Source of the DNA: 40CM-2-70-7 sp035505915 | GTDB lineage: Bacteria > Gemmatimonadota > Gemmatimonadetes > Gemmatimonadales > GWC2-71-9 | Direction: 5' to 3' | Assembly: GCA_035505915.1 (NCBI GenBank) | Contig: DATJQI010000011.1 | Coordinates: 1-64,000, forward strand | DNA: 64,000 nucleotides | In this document: in pieces, positions 16,706 through 23,472 of the stretch | Position numbering within the stretch: position 1 is the first letter of the stretch | Layout: each line of letters begins with the position of its first letter | Made by a program: the position numbers and the translations under genes | Notes under the pieces: model-generated | Told to the model about the DNA's origin: nothing | Seen by the model: only the letters and a program-made list of their open reading frames with translations | Database searches by the model: none

Positions 16706-17262
16706 ACCAGCTCTCCCAGGCAGTCATCGATCCGCGCGTAGCACTCGGCGAAGACCTTCCGCGGCTGCTCGACCGGATCCCGGATGGCCCGGGTGAGCGG
16801 CTCGTGGGGATCGAGGTCCCCCAGCACGAGCACGGGGCGCTTCGTGCTCCCGTAGTGCAGGTGCAGCGACGCCACCTGCCGGGGCTCCATCACGATGACC
16901 AGATCGGCCCCGCCGACGGCGCTCCGGGTGAGCAGCTTCGACCGGTGACGGCGGAGGTCGATGCCCCGGGCGGCCGCGACCGCCACGGCATCGGCGGGAG
17001 ACGGGCGGTGCGGTCCGATGAACCCCGCCGATTCCACCCGGATGCCGACGCCGGGAAGGAGCGCGCGGAGCTTCGCGGCCGCGTACGGGCTCCGGCAGAT
17101 GTTGCCGTGACAGATCACGAGCACCGTGCCGGGCGGTCCCGCCGCCGCCAGCCGCGCCCGCGCCCGGCCGCGTCGCCACGGATGGAGCAGCCGCTCCGGC
17201 GCCCGCCGGATGGTGCGGAGGACGTCCCGAACCCCGTCGAGAGTGCGCCTGGGCGTGATCAC
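16672..17262 (-). CDS. Low-molecular-weight protein tyrosine phosphatase
   Basis: 196 residues from the GTG at 17262, which overlaps the rarA stop as GTGA. A ~40-residue basic leader precedes the catalytic P-loop CHGNICRS (Cys51, Arg57), the CX5R signature with the extra family cysteine. The general-acid loop is in GDLDPHEP. These enzymes dephosphorylate tyrosines, typically on bacterial tyrosine kinases that control capsule or exopolysaccharide export. The basic leader is longer than usual and may be an alternative-start artefact; an internal start nearer the core strand TVLVICHG is possible. Translation looks coupled to rarA, an unusual partner. Confidence 0.88.
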   Translation of the reverse strand: MITPRRTLDGVRDVLRTIRRAPERLLHPWRRGRARARLAAAGPPGTVLVICHGNICRSPYAAAKLRALLPGVGIRVESAGFIGPHRPSPADAVAVAAARGIDLRRHRSKLLTRSAVGGADLVIVMEPRQVASLHLHYGSTKRPVLVLGDLDPHEPLTRAIRDPVEQPRKVFAECYARIDDCLGELVQAVWGGSPAA

Positions 17263-18611
17263 TCTTCCCTCTTCCCGCTTCCCGTCCCGTCCTTGAGGGC
17301 TTCCCTCTTCATCTTGTCCCACCACTCCATCCGTTCTTTCACCGTCTTCTCGTAGCCGAACTCGGTCGGCGCATACCACCGCGAGCCCTTGAGGGAATCG
17401 GGCAGGTATTCCTGCGGCACGTAGGCTCCGGGGTGATCGTGGGCGTACTGATAGCCTTCGCCGTAGCCCAGGTCCTTCATCAGGGGCGTCGGCGCGCCCC
17501 GCAGATGCAGCGGCACCCCTTCCGAGGGATGATCCTTGGCCGCCTGCCTCGCCTCACCGAACGCGGTGTACACACGGTTCGACTTGGGCGCGGTCGCGAG
17601 GTAAATGACGGCCTCGGCCAGCGCGAGCTCCCCTTCGGGAGAGCCGAGGAAGTGGTAGACGTCCTTGGCCCCATTCGCCACCGCGAGCGCGCGTGGGTCG
17701 GCCAGCCCGATGTCCTCTACTGCCATCCGCACGATCCGGCGCGCGAGGTAGAGCGGGTCTTCCCCGCCCGCGAGCATCCGCGCCAGCCAGTACAGCGCCG
17801 CATCCGGATCGCTCCCCCGCACCGCCTTGTGGAGCGCCGAGATGAGGTTGTAGTGCTCTTCGCCGGACTTGTCGTATTTCGGGACGGGAGTTTCGAGCAG
17901 AGCGGCGACGGTTTCGCGGGAAGCGGGAAGAGGGAGGCGGGAAGCGTCAGATTGCTTCAGGATGGCTTCCACGGCATTGAGGGCGCGCCGCGCATCTCCC
18001 TGAGCATACGAGACCAGTGCGTCGATGGCGTCCTTCGAGAGCACGCTTCCCGCTTCCCGCCTCCCACTTCCCTCTCCCTCGATACCCCGCCGGATGATCG
18101 TCTCGATATGGGCTTCCGCCAGCGGCTCGAGCACGAACACCCGGCACCGGGACAGGAGCGCGCCCGTGAGCTCGAAGCTCGGGTTCTCGGTGGTGGCGCC
18201 GATGAGGGTGATCACGCCGTTCTCGACCCAGGGCAGAAAGGCGTCCTGCTGGGCCCGGTTGAAGCGGTGGATCTCGTCGCAGAAGAGAATGGTGCCGCGG
18301 CCCTGATACTTGAGCCGGTCCTCGGCCTCCTTGATGATCTCGCGCACCCGCGCGACGCCTTCGGTCACCGCGGAGAAGGGCTCGAAGTGCCGGTCGGTGT
18401 AGTTCGCGATGATCTTGGCGAGCGTGGTCTTTCCGGAGCCCGGCGGCCCCCAGAAGATGCAGCTCCCCACCTGGCCGTGGCGGATCAGGTCCCCGAGCGC
18501 CCGTCCGGGGCCCAGGAGGTGCTCCTGGCCGAGGAAGTCGCCGAGGGTCTTGGGGCGGAGGCGGGCGGCGAGGGGCTCGGCGGAGCCTTGGAAGAGGGAG
18601 GGCTCGGTCAT
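17259..18611 (-). CDS. rarA: Replication-associated recombination protein RarA (MgsA), AAA+ ATPase
   Basis: 450 residues from the ATG at 18611 (MTEPSLFQ). RarA is a clamp-loader-like ATPase acting at stalled replication forks. Walker A is GPPGSGKT (55-62), Walker B CDEIHRF (111-117) and sensor 1 GATTENPS (138-145); the C-terminal tetramerisation part has YNLISALHKAVRGSDPDAAL. The coding sequence has been invaded by a heptamer repeat at three places: residues 178-190 (GEGSGRREAGSV), residues 222-233 (SDASRLPLPASRE) and the last residues (GTGSGKREE), all in frame. The two internal additions fall beside the conserved GDARRALN segment, where other RarA proteins have variable linkers. The upstream region is also a repeat copy (18612-18671). 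Confidence 0.93.
   Translation of the reverse strand: MTEPSLFQGSAEPLAARLRPKTLGDFLGQEHLLGPGRALGDLIRHGQVGSCIFWGPPGSGKTTLAKIIANYTDRHFEPFSAVTEGVARVREIIKEAEDRLKYQGRGTILFCDEIHRFNRAQQDAFLPWVENGVITLIGATTENPSFELTGALLSRCRVFVLEPLAEAHIETIIRRGIEGEGSGRREAGSVLSKDAIDALVSYAQGDARRALNAVEAILKQSDASRLPLPASRETVAALLETPVPKYDKSGEEHYNLISALHKAVRGSDPDAALYWLARMLAGGEDPLYLARRIVRMAVEDIGLADPRALAVANGAKDVYHFLGSPEGELALAEAVIYLATAPKSNRVYTAFGEARQAAKDHPSEGVPLHLRGAPTPLMKDLGYGEGYQYAHDHPGAYVPQEYLPDSLKGSRWYAPTEFGYEKTVKERMEWWDKMKREALKDGTGSGKREE
17263..17292 (-). repeat. GGGAAGN heptamer repeat, copy A
   Basis: Purine strand on minus. It encodes the last residues of RarA (GSGKREE) and abuts the rarA stop and the phosphatase start. Confidence 0.75.
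17916..17946 (+). repeat. GGGAAGN heptamer repeat, copy B
   Basis: Purine strand on plus, inside rarA in frame, encoding RLPLPASRE on the coding strand. It lies 97 bases from copy C in inverted orientation. It shares the edge ACGCTTCCCGC (read on minus) with copies C, D and I. Confidence 0.8.
18044..18078 (-). repeat. GGGAAGN heptamer repeat, copy C
   Basis: Purine strand on minus, inside rarA in frame, encoding GSGRREAGS. Confidence 0.8.
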
Positions 18612-18671
18612 CGGGAGCGGGAGGTGGGAAGAAAAGTGCGGGAGGCGGGAAGAGGGAAGCGGGAAGCGTGA
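18612..18671 (+). repeat. GGGAAGN heptamer repeat, copy D (60 bp)
   Basis: The longest copy, filling most of the spacer between rarA and the four-helix-bundle gene. Its inner edge GGGAAGCGTGACG resembles that of the inverted copy E at the other end of that gene. Confidence 0.8.
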
Positions 18672-18718
18672 CGCGTAGACCCGCCCCGGGACTGCGCGAT
18701 TTTGGTACCACTCCCCGA

Positions 18719-19144
18719 GTGAACTCCGCACAGATTGTGCGGGTGCGTAAACTGGAATCGCTGAAGGCCTGGAAGAAGGGCCAAGCGCTGGCTCACGCGG
18801 CCTATCACATCACGATGCATCCTGGCCTCCGTCACCATTTTGCTCTCGTGGACCAGATCCGTCGGGCGGCCCTGTCCATCCCGGCCAACATTACCGAGGG
18901 ATATGCACTGTCCACCACGCCGCAGTTCATCCGGGGCGTGCGCATATCGCTCGGTTCGGCCGCGGAGCTGCTCAGTCATCTGCAGGTGCTGGAGCGCCTC
19001 GCCTTGGTGCCACCCGAGCCGGTTAGGGACGCGATCGCACTCACCGAGGATGTCCTCAGCCTGCTCGTAGGTCTCTTGAAGGCGCTCAATCGCAGAAGCC
19101 AACACTCTTCCCGCTTCCCTCTTCCCACTTCCCCCTCACGGTGA
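18719..19144 (+). CDS. Four-helix-bundle protein, 23S rRNA intervening-sequence (IVP/S23) family
   Basis: 141 residues from the GTG at 18719; an open frame begins earlier at 18668, inside repeat copy D. The family signature is clear: LKAWKKGQALAHAAY in helix 1, DQIRRAALSIPANITEG in helix 2, then two long amphipathic helices. Proteins of this family were first found encoded inside intervening sequences of bacterial 23S rRNA genes, and their function is unresolved. Here the gene is flanked by inverted copies of the local heptamer repeat (D at 18612-18671, E at 19105-19136). Its last ~12 residues (SSRFPLPTSPSR) are encoded by copy E. It is the only plus-strand gene in a minus-strand housekeeping run, which looks like an insertion. 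Confidence 0.85.
   Translation: MNSAQIVRVRKLESLKAWKKGQALAHAAYHITMHPGLRHHFALVDQIRRAALSIPANITEGYALSTTPQFIRGVRISLGSAAELLSHLQVLERLALVPPEPVRDAIALTEDVLSLLVGLLKALNRRSQHSSRFPLPTSPSR
19105..19136 (-). repeat. GGGAAGN heptamer repeat, copy E
   Basis: Purine strand on minus. It encodes the C-terminus of the four-helix-bundle protein and reaches the stop of the convergent ZIP gene. It is inverted relative to copy D. Confidence 0.8.
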
Positions 19145-19852
19145 TCCGGGCAGCAGTCGGACTAGGAACACCGCTCCCGCTCCTCCAAAGAACGACGCCG
19201 CGACAAGCCAGCTTCGCTTCGCCTGAAACTCCGGTACGAGATTCGACGCCGCGACGTAGAGCGTGACGCCCCCCGAGATCGCCAACCCGTGCCGCGCGAG
19301 GACGCCGAGGTCGTTGGTGAGGACCACGCCGAGGACGGTGGCGACCCCCAATAACGCCGCGGCCCCGACCGCCTGTCCCCGGGACCGTCCGCCGGCGAGC
19401 ATCAGGCTCGCGATGGTCACGCCCTCGGGCAACTTATGGATGAGGATCGCCAGGAAGAGCAGAAGCCCCAGGGCCGGCCGCACCAGGAATCCCGACGCGA
19501 TGGCGACGCCGTCGAACAGCGTGTGCACGAGCAGGCCCAGAAGCGCGCTCATCCCGGCCACCGCGTGCACCTGATGGGTCTCCTCGCCGAAATGAAAATG
19601 CGGAGTCAGGGTGTGCTGGGCCAGATGGACGCCGAGATAGCCCGCGAGGACGAGCGGGCCCGCCAGGAGCCCGCTGCGGGCAAAGGCCTCCGGGATGACG
19701 TCGACCAGCGCCACCGCGAGCATGAACCCCGCGCCGAAGGCGACGCACAGCTCGATGACGCGCAGGCCGCGCTCCGCGTTCCGCGTGACCGCGAGTCCGC
19801 CGACGATGTTCCCGAGCGCCGCGACGAGAGCGTAGGCGAGCGCTTCACCCAC
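19136..19852 (-). CDS. ZIP family divalent metal transporter
   Basis: 238 residues with about eight hydrophobic helices. The metal-path signatures are present: HTLFDGVAIASGF in helix IV and HKLPEGVTIASLM in helix V. A histidine-rich loop (HLAQHTLTPHFHFGEETHQVH) lies between earlier helices. ZIP proteins move Zn(II), Fe(II) or related ions into the cytoplasm. The start overlaps the end of the nucleotidyltransferase gene by 8 bases, so it is translated from the same mRNA. The 3' end overlaps the convergent four-helix-bundle gene by 9 bases at repeat copy E. Metal specificity cannot be read from sequence. Confidence 0.88.
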   Translation of the reverse strand: MGEALAYALVAALGNIVGGLAVTRNAERGLRVIELCVAFGAGFMLAVALVDVIPEAFARSGLLAGPLVLAGYLGVHLAQHTLTPHFHFGEETHQVHAVAGMSALLGLLVHTLFDGVAIASGFLVRPALGLLLFLAILIHKLPEGVTIASLMLAGGRSRGQAVGAAALLGVATVLGVVLTNDLGVLARHGLAISGGVTLYVAASNLVPEFQAKRSWLVAASFFGGAGAVFLVRLLPGSP

Positions 19853-21053
19853 GGGGGACGGCCCGGCTCAGGAGATGCTGGCGCGTGTTCCGGCTCGGGT
19901 CTTCGAGAACCTCATCGAGCAGGCGCGCCAGGGTCTCGCCGACCTCGGGGCCGGGCCGTACGCCCGCTTCGATCAGGTCGTCACCCTTCACGGCGAGATC
20001 GGAGAGGGACAGGGGGTCGTGGGCGTCGCGGATCGCCTGGACTACCTGCAACAGGCGGGAAGCGGGAAGTGGGAAGTGGGAAGAGTCAAGCGCGGGCACG
20101 ATGGCGAGCAGATCGTCGGCGTAGGCGCCGGTCTGCGACAGCCAGCGCCGCACCTGCGGGAGATGGCGAGGGTCGGGATACCTGTCCCGCCAATCCCGGA
20201 TGGCGCGCGCCCGCTCGATATCCTTGTTCGAGCACTTCAGCCTGGTCAGAAGCGAGGGGGGATCCGACGCCAGGAGCGACGAGACCAGCACTGGATCTCG
20301 TGGAAGTTTGTCGACACTTCCCTCTTCCCGCTTCCCTCTTCCCGCATTCCCGATCTCCGGCAGCCAGATCCTCGCCGCCCCGACGTCCCGCCAGAGCGTG
20401 ACCAGCTTCGACACGCGCTTGGCGGTCGCGATCCCCTTCCACCACTCGTCCCGCACCCGCTCGGCCGAGAGCTGCGCCAGGCCCTGGGCGTTGGCCTTGG
20501 CCGCCTCCAGGGTCCGGGGGTGAATCCGGAACTCGAACCGGGCACTGAAGCGCAGGGCCCGGAGGATCCGGAGGTAGTCCTCCTGGAACCGCCAGTTGGG
20601 GTCCCCCACGGCGCGGATCACCTTCGCGTCCAGGTCCGCCCGGCCGTCGAACGGGTCGCGCCACTCGTGCCGGAGGGGGTGATAGGCGATGGCGTTGATG
20701 GTGAAGTCGCGCCGGGCCAGATCGTCCATCAGCGAGGCGCCGAACTCCACCACCGCGTGCCGCCCGTCGGTCTTGATGTCCTTCCGGAAGGTCGTGACCT
20801 CGTGCGGGTTTCCCTTCCCGTCGAGGACCGCCACGGTGCCGTGCTCGATGCCGATCGGGACCGTGCGCCGGAACAGCTCCCGCACCTTCTCCGGATGGGC
20901 CGCCGTGGTGAGATCGAAGTCGTGGTGCTCGAGCCCCAGGAGCGAGTCCCGGATGGCGCCGCCCACGCACCAGGTCTCGAAGCCGGCCTCCTCGAGCTTC
21001 GTCGCGATGCGAAGCACCTCGGGGGGAACCGCCATCGTCGTGGGAAAGGTCAT
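19845..21053 (-). CDS. CCA tRNA nucleotidyltransferase / poly(A) polymerase family protein
   Basis: 402 residues from the ATG at 21053 (or 21035). The class II nucleotidyltransferase head is intact: CVGGAIRDSLLG then the carboxylate motif HDFDLTT, ARRDFTINA, and the RNA-binding EDYLRILRALRFSARFEF. The enzyme adds CCA (or A) to tRNA 3' ends; which of the two cannot be told from motifs alone. Two heptamer-repeat copies lie in frame in the variable C-terminal half, encoding GNAGRGKREEGSVDK and SSHFPLPASRL. They flank about 75 residues of the HD-like body and add no stop or shift. The gene follows the SDR gene after a 76-base spacer that holds another repeat-like palindrome. Confidence 0.88.
   Translation of the reverse strand: MTFPTTMAVPPEVLRIATKLEEAGFETWCVGGAIRDSLLGLEHHDFDLTTAAHPEKVRELFRRTVPIGIEHGTVAVLDGKGNPHEVTTFRKDIKTDGRHAVVEFGASLMDDLARRDFTINAIAYHPLRHEWRDPFDGRADLDAKVIRAVGDPNWRFQEDYLRILRALRFSARFEFRIHPRTLEAAKANAQGLAQLSAERVRDEWWKGIATAKRVSKLVTLWRDVGAARIWLPEIGNAGRGKREEGSVDKLPRDPVLVSSLLASDPPSLLTRLKCSNKDIERARAIRDWRDRYPDPRHLPQVRRWLSQTGAYADDLLAIVPALDSSHFPLPASRLLQVVQAIRDAHDPLSLSDLAVKGDDLIEAGVRPGPEVGETLARLLDEVLEDPSRNTRQHLLSRAVPRG
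20054..20085 (+). repeat. GGGAAGN heptamer repeat, copy F
   Basis: Inside the nucleotidyltransferase gene, in frame; encodes SSHFPLPASRL on the coding strand. Inverted relative to copy G, 229 bases away. Confidence 0.8.
20315..20352 (-). repeat. GGGAAGN heptamer repeat, copy G
   Basis: Inside the nucleotidyltransferase gene, in frame; encodes GNAGRGKREEGSV. Confidence 0.8.
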
Positions 21054-21063
21054 TCGGAGAAGT

Positions 21064-21127
21064 CGGAACGGGGAACGCGGAATGCGGAACCGATGTTCCG
21101 CGCTCCGACTTCCGGCTTCCGCGTTCG
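21064..21127. repeat. CGGAANG-type heptamer palindrome between the SDR and nucleotidyltransferase genes
   Basis: A run of CGGAA-based heptamers is followed by its approximate inverted copy. At the centre is a perfect hairpin GCGGAAC-CGAT-GTTCCGC (21084-21101). It fills the spacer between two minus-strand genes. It differs in unit sequence from the GGGAAGN family but has the same heptamer design. Confidence 0.65.
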
Positions 21128-21129
21128 AC

Positions 21130-21882
21130 TCACCCACATAGCACCGACCCCCCATTCACGTTCAGGATCTCCCCCGTGATATGCCGCGCCAGGTCGGAGC
21201 AGAGAAACACGATGGGTCCCGCGACGTCTTCCGCCGATGCGACACGCCCGAGGGGAATTCCCCGTTCGATCTCCCTCTTCCCGCTTCCCTCGTCCCGGTC
21301 GTAGGGGATCCTCGCCATCTCCGTATCCACCCATCCCGGCGCGACGCAGTTCACGTTGATGTCGGGCGCGAGCTCCACCGCGAGAGACTTGGTGAGCGCG
21401 ATGACCGCGCCCTTGGTGGCGCCGTAGTCCGCGTGGAACGCCTCACCCCGCTGGCCCGCCGTGGACGAGACCAGCACGATCTTCCCGCCCGGGGAGAGGT
21501 GGGGGATGGCGGCGCGGCAGACGTAGATCACCGAGTCGAGGTTGGCGCGGCGCGTGGACTCCCACTGCGCGTCGGTCATTTCCGCGAGGGGCACGTCCTC
21601 GGGAGGCCAGACGCCGTGATTCACGATCAGGAGATCGATCCCGCCGAACGCCGTGACGATCTCGGCCACGACGCGTCGGGCCGCGGCAGCCTCGGCCAGG
21701 TCTCCGGCCACCGTGACGGCCCCGTCGCCGAGTCGCGCGACGGCGTCCTCCGCGTCGGCCCGGCGGCTCCGGTACCCCAGCGCGACGCGGGCTCCCGACC
21801 GCACCAGCAACTCCGCGGTCGCGAGCCCGATGCCCCGGGTCCCACCGGTGACGAAGGCGCGCTTTCCCTTCAGGTCGATCAG
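21130..21882 (-). CDS. SDR family NAD(P)-dependent oxidoreductase (apparent CTG start)
   Basis: 250 residues if begun at the CTG at 21882. This restores the complete Rossmann motif TGGTRGIG about ten residues in, and the usual family length. No ATG, GTG or TTG lies in frame close upstream, and the first ATG downstream would delete the cofactor site. The CTG overlaps the gmhA stop as CTGA and has GAGAGG eight bases upstream. Later motifs are NHGVW, catalytic Ser in VLVSSTAG, YGATK (Tyr-Lys pair) and NCVAPGWVDTEM. It resembles FabG-like 3-oxoacyl reductases, but the substrate is uncertain. Repeat copy H lies in frame in the substrate-lid loop (RDEGSGKREIERG). Confidence 0.85.
   Translation of the reverse strand: MIDLKGKRAFVTGGTRGIGLATAELLVRSGARVALGYRSRRADAEDAVARLGDGAVTVAGDLAEAAAARRVVAEIVTAFGGIDLLIVNHGVWPPEDVPLAEMTDAQWESTRRANLDSVIYVCRAAIPHLSPGGKIVLVSSTAGQRGEAFHADYGATKGAVIALTKSLAVELAPDINVNCVAPGWVDTEMARIPYDRDEGSGKREIERGIPLGRVASAEDVAGPIVFLCSDLARHITGEILNVNGGSVLCG
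21271..21297 (-). repeat. GGGAAGN heptamer repeat, copy H
   Basis: Inside the SDR gene, in frame, encoding EGSGKRE in the loop before IPLGRVA. Confidence 0.75.
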
Positions 21883-22454
21883 CCCTTCATCCTCTCTTCC
21901 ACGAGATCGCAGATGATGTGCTCGATCGCGAGGTGCAGCTCCTGAATGTGCGACGTCTCGTCCGACGGAATCACGAGCGCCACGTCGGCGAGCGCCTTGA
22001 GCTCGCCGCCCGACTTGCCCAGGAACGCCACCACCGGCACCCCCCGCGCCTTGGCCGACTGCGCCGCGCGGATCACGTTGGGGCTCTCGCCCGACGTGGA
22101 GTGCAGGATGAGCAGGTCCCCCGGCCGGGCCAGCGCCTCCACCTGCCGGGCGAACACCTCGTCGAAGCCCAGGTCGTTGGCGCAGGCGGTGAGGACCGAC
22201 GAATCGGTCGTCAGCGCGATGGCGGCGAGGCCGGGGCGCGTCACGTGATAGCGCACCACGTACTCGGCGGCCACGTGCTGGGCATCGGCGGCGCTCCCGC
22301 CGTTTCCGGCGAAGAGGAGCCGGCCCCCGCCCTTCAGCACGGCCTCGTACCGCGCCGCCAGGTCGAGCACCGCCCCCGCCTGCTCGGCCGCCACGCGGGT
22401 GGCCAGCTCCGCCAGCCCGCCGAGCGCGCCGCGGATCTTGTCGGCGGCGTTCAC
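21879..22454 (-). CDS. gmhA: D-sedoheptulose 7-phosphate isomerase (SIS domain)
   Basis: 191 residues from the GTG at 22454, which overlaps the upstream stop as GTGA. It is a single SIS domain with the GmhA landmarks FAGNGGSAADAQHVAAEYV, ALTTDSSVLTACANDLGFDEVF, HSTSGESPNV and the C-terminal HIQELHLAIEHIICDLVE, which holds metal/active-site residues. GmhA makes D-glycero-manno-heptose 7-phosphate, the first step of ADP-heptose synthesis for LPS core or S-layer glycans. This fits the diderm envelope seen elsewhere in the window. It sits between the prenylglyceryl phosphate synthase and the SDR gene, with 4-base overlaps on both sides. Confidence 0.9.
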   Translation of the reverse strand: MNAADKIRGALGGLAELATRVAAEQAGAVLDLAARYEAVLKGGGRLLFAGNGGSAADAQHVAAEYVVRYHVTRPGLAAIALTTDSSVLTACANDLGFDEVFARQVEALARPGDLLILHSTSGESPNVIRAAQSAKARGVPVVAFLGKSGGELKALADVALVIPSDETSHIQELHLAIEHIICDLVEERMKG

Positions 22455-23170
22455 GGCGCCACCGCCCGGACGAACGCGCCGATCTCGGCGCCCTGCTCCA
22501 CGGCGGTGCCGATCACCACGAAGTCCGCTCCCGCCCGGCGCGCGGCCTCGGCCTGCGCCGGCGTGCGGATCCCGCCGCCCACGAACAGCGTCACCGAGTC
22601 GGCGATGGCGGCGCGGCACGCCGCGATGATGGCGGGCGGCACCGGATGCGCGGCGCCGCTGCCGGCGTCCAGGTAGACGGCGCCCATTCCGATCATCCGC
22701 GCCGCCATCGCGTGCGCCGCGGCGAGCTCCGGCTTGTCGGCGGGGAGCGGCCGCGTCTGGCTCACCGCTTCCACGCTGGTCACGCGGCCGCCGTCGATGA
22801 GGATGTAGCCGGTCGAAAGCGCCGGCACCTGATGCCGCTGGAAGAACGGCACGGCGCGCACGTGCTCCTCGATCAGGTACTGCGGGTTCCGGCCCGACAC
22901 GAGCGACAGGAAGAGCACCAGGTCCACCTGCTCGGTCAGCTGCATCGCCGAGCCGGGAAAGAGCGCCACGGGCAGGTCGCTCGCTCCTTCGCGGAGGGCG
23001 CGGGCCACCAGGTGGGTCTCGCGGGTGCCGTCGTACGAGGACCCGATCATCACCCCGGCGGCGCCCGCGGCTTGCGCGGCGCGCGCCACCTTCGCGGCCT
23101 CCGCCACCGGGGTCCGGGAGGGGTCCACGAGGATCAGGACGCCGGGGCGCCGGGCGAGCAGGTCCTTCAC
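22451..23170 (-). CDS. Geranylgeranylglyceryl/heptaprenylglyceryl phosphate synthase family (PcrB/GGGPS)
   Basis: 239 residues forming a TIM barrel. Family motifs are present: LILVDPSRTP at the N-terminus, GSSYDGT, LFPGSAMQL, STGYILIDGG, YLDAGSGA and the phosphate-binding VGGGIRTP. The enzyme joins glycerol 1-phosphate to a long polyprenyl diphosphate through an ether bond. This is the first committed step of archaeal membrane lipids; in some bacteria it makes minor ether lipids. Chain length (C20 against C35) cannot be set by eye. It overlaps the genes on both sides by 4 bases. A polyprenyl synthetase that could supply a substrate lies at 44.3 kb. I see no glycerol-1-phosphate dehydrogenase in the window. 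Confidence 0.88.
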   Translation of the reverse strand: MKDLLARRPGVLILVDPSRTPVAEAAKVARAAQAAGAAGVMIGSSYDGTRETHLVARALREGASDLPVALFPGSAMQLTEQVDLVLFLSLVSGRNPQYLIEEHVRAVPFFQRHQVPALSTGYILIDGGRVTSVEAVSQTRPLPADKPELAAAHAMAARMIGMGAVYLDAGSGAAHPVPPAIIAACRAAIADSVTLFVGGGIRTPAQAEAARRAGADFVVIGTAVEQGAEIGAFVRAVAP

Positions 23171-23472
23171 GCGGCCTGCCCTTCCCGCCCGATGCGCTCG
23201 GCCAGCCGCGTCAGGCCCCGCACGTCGGCTTCGGCCTGGGCTTCGAAGGCGTAGGTGACGAGCGCGTCCGCGGCGAGCAGATCGAGCGCGTGCCGCCGGG
23301 TCTGCTGCGACGCGCCCGCGACGTCATCGAGCAGGCGGGCGCCCAGGCCGGCGAGCGTGGCGGGAGGCGAGCCGGCTTCGTCCCCCACGACGTCCACGAT
23401 CCGGGCCGCCAGGGCCCGGGGCGGCGCGGGCCGGCGATTCGCGAGCCACGACGCGAGCGTATCGGCGCTCAC
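23167..23472 (-). CDS. Small helical protein of unknown function in the alaS operon
   Basis: 101 residues, alanine-rich and mostly helical, with no signal peptide or membrane segment and no family I recognise. It overlaps the alaS stop and the start of the prenylglyceryl phosphate synthase gene by 4 bases each, so it is almost certainly translated. Composition and codon use match its neighbours. A hypothetical protein conserved only in near relatives is the most likely reading. Confidence 0.65.
   Translation of the reverse strand: MSADTLASWLANRRPAPPRALAARIVDVVGDEAGSPPATLAGLGARLLDDVAGASQQTRRHALDLLAADALVTYAFEAQAEADVRGLTRLAERIGREGQAA

Noticed and set aside
21130..21810. SDR as an N-terminally truncated pseudogene
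   Set aside because: The missing TGGTRGIG motif is present in frame just upstream if a CTG start is allowed, giving the normal ~250 residues.
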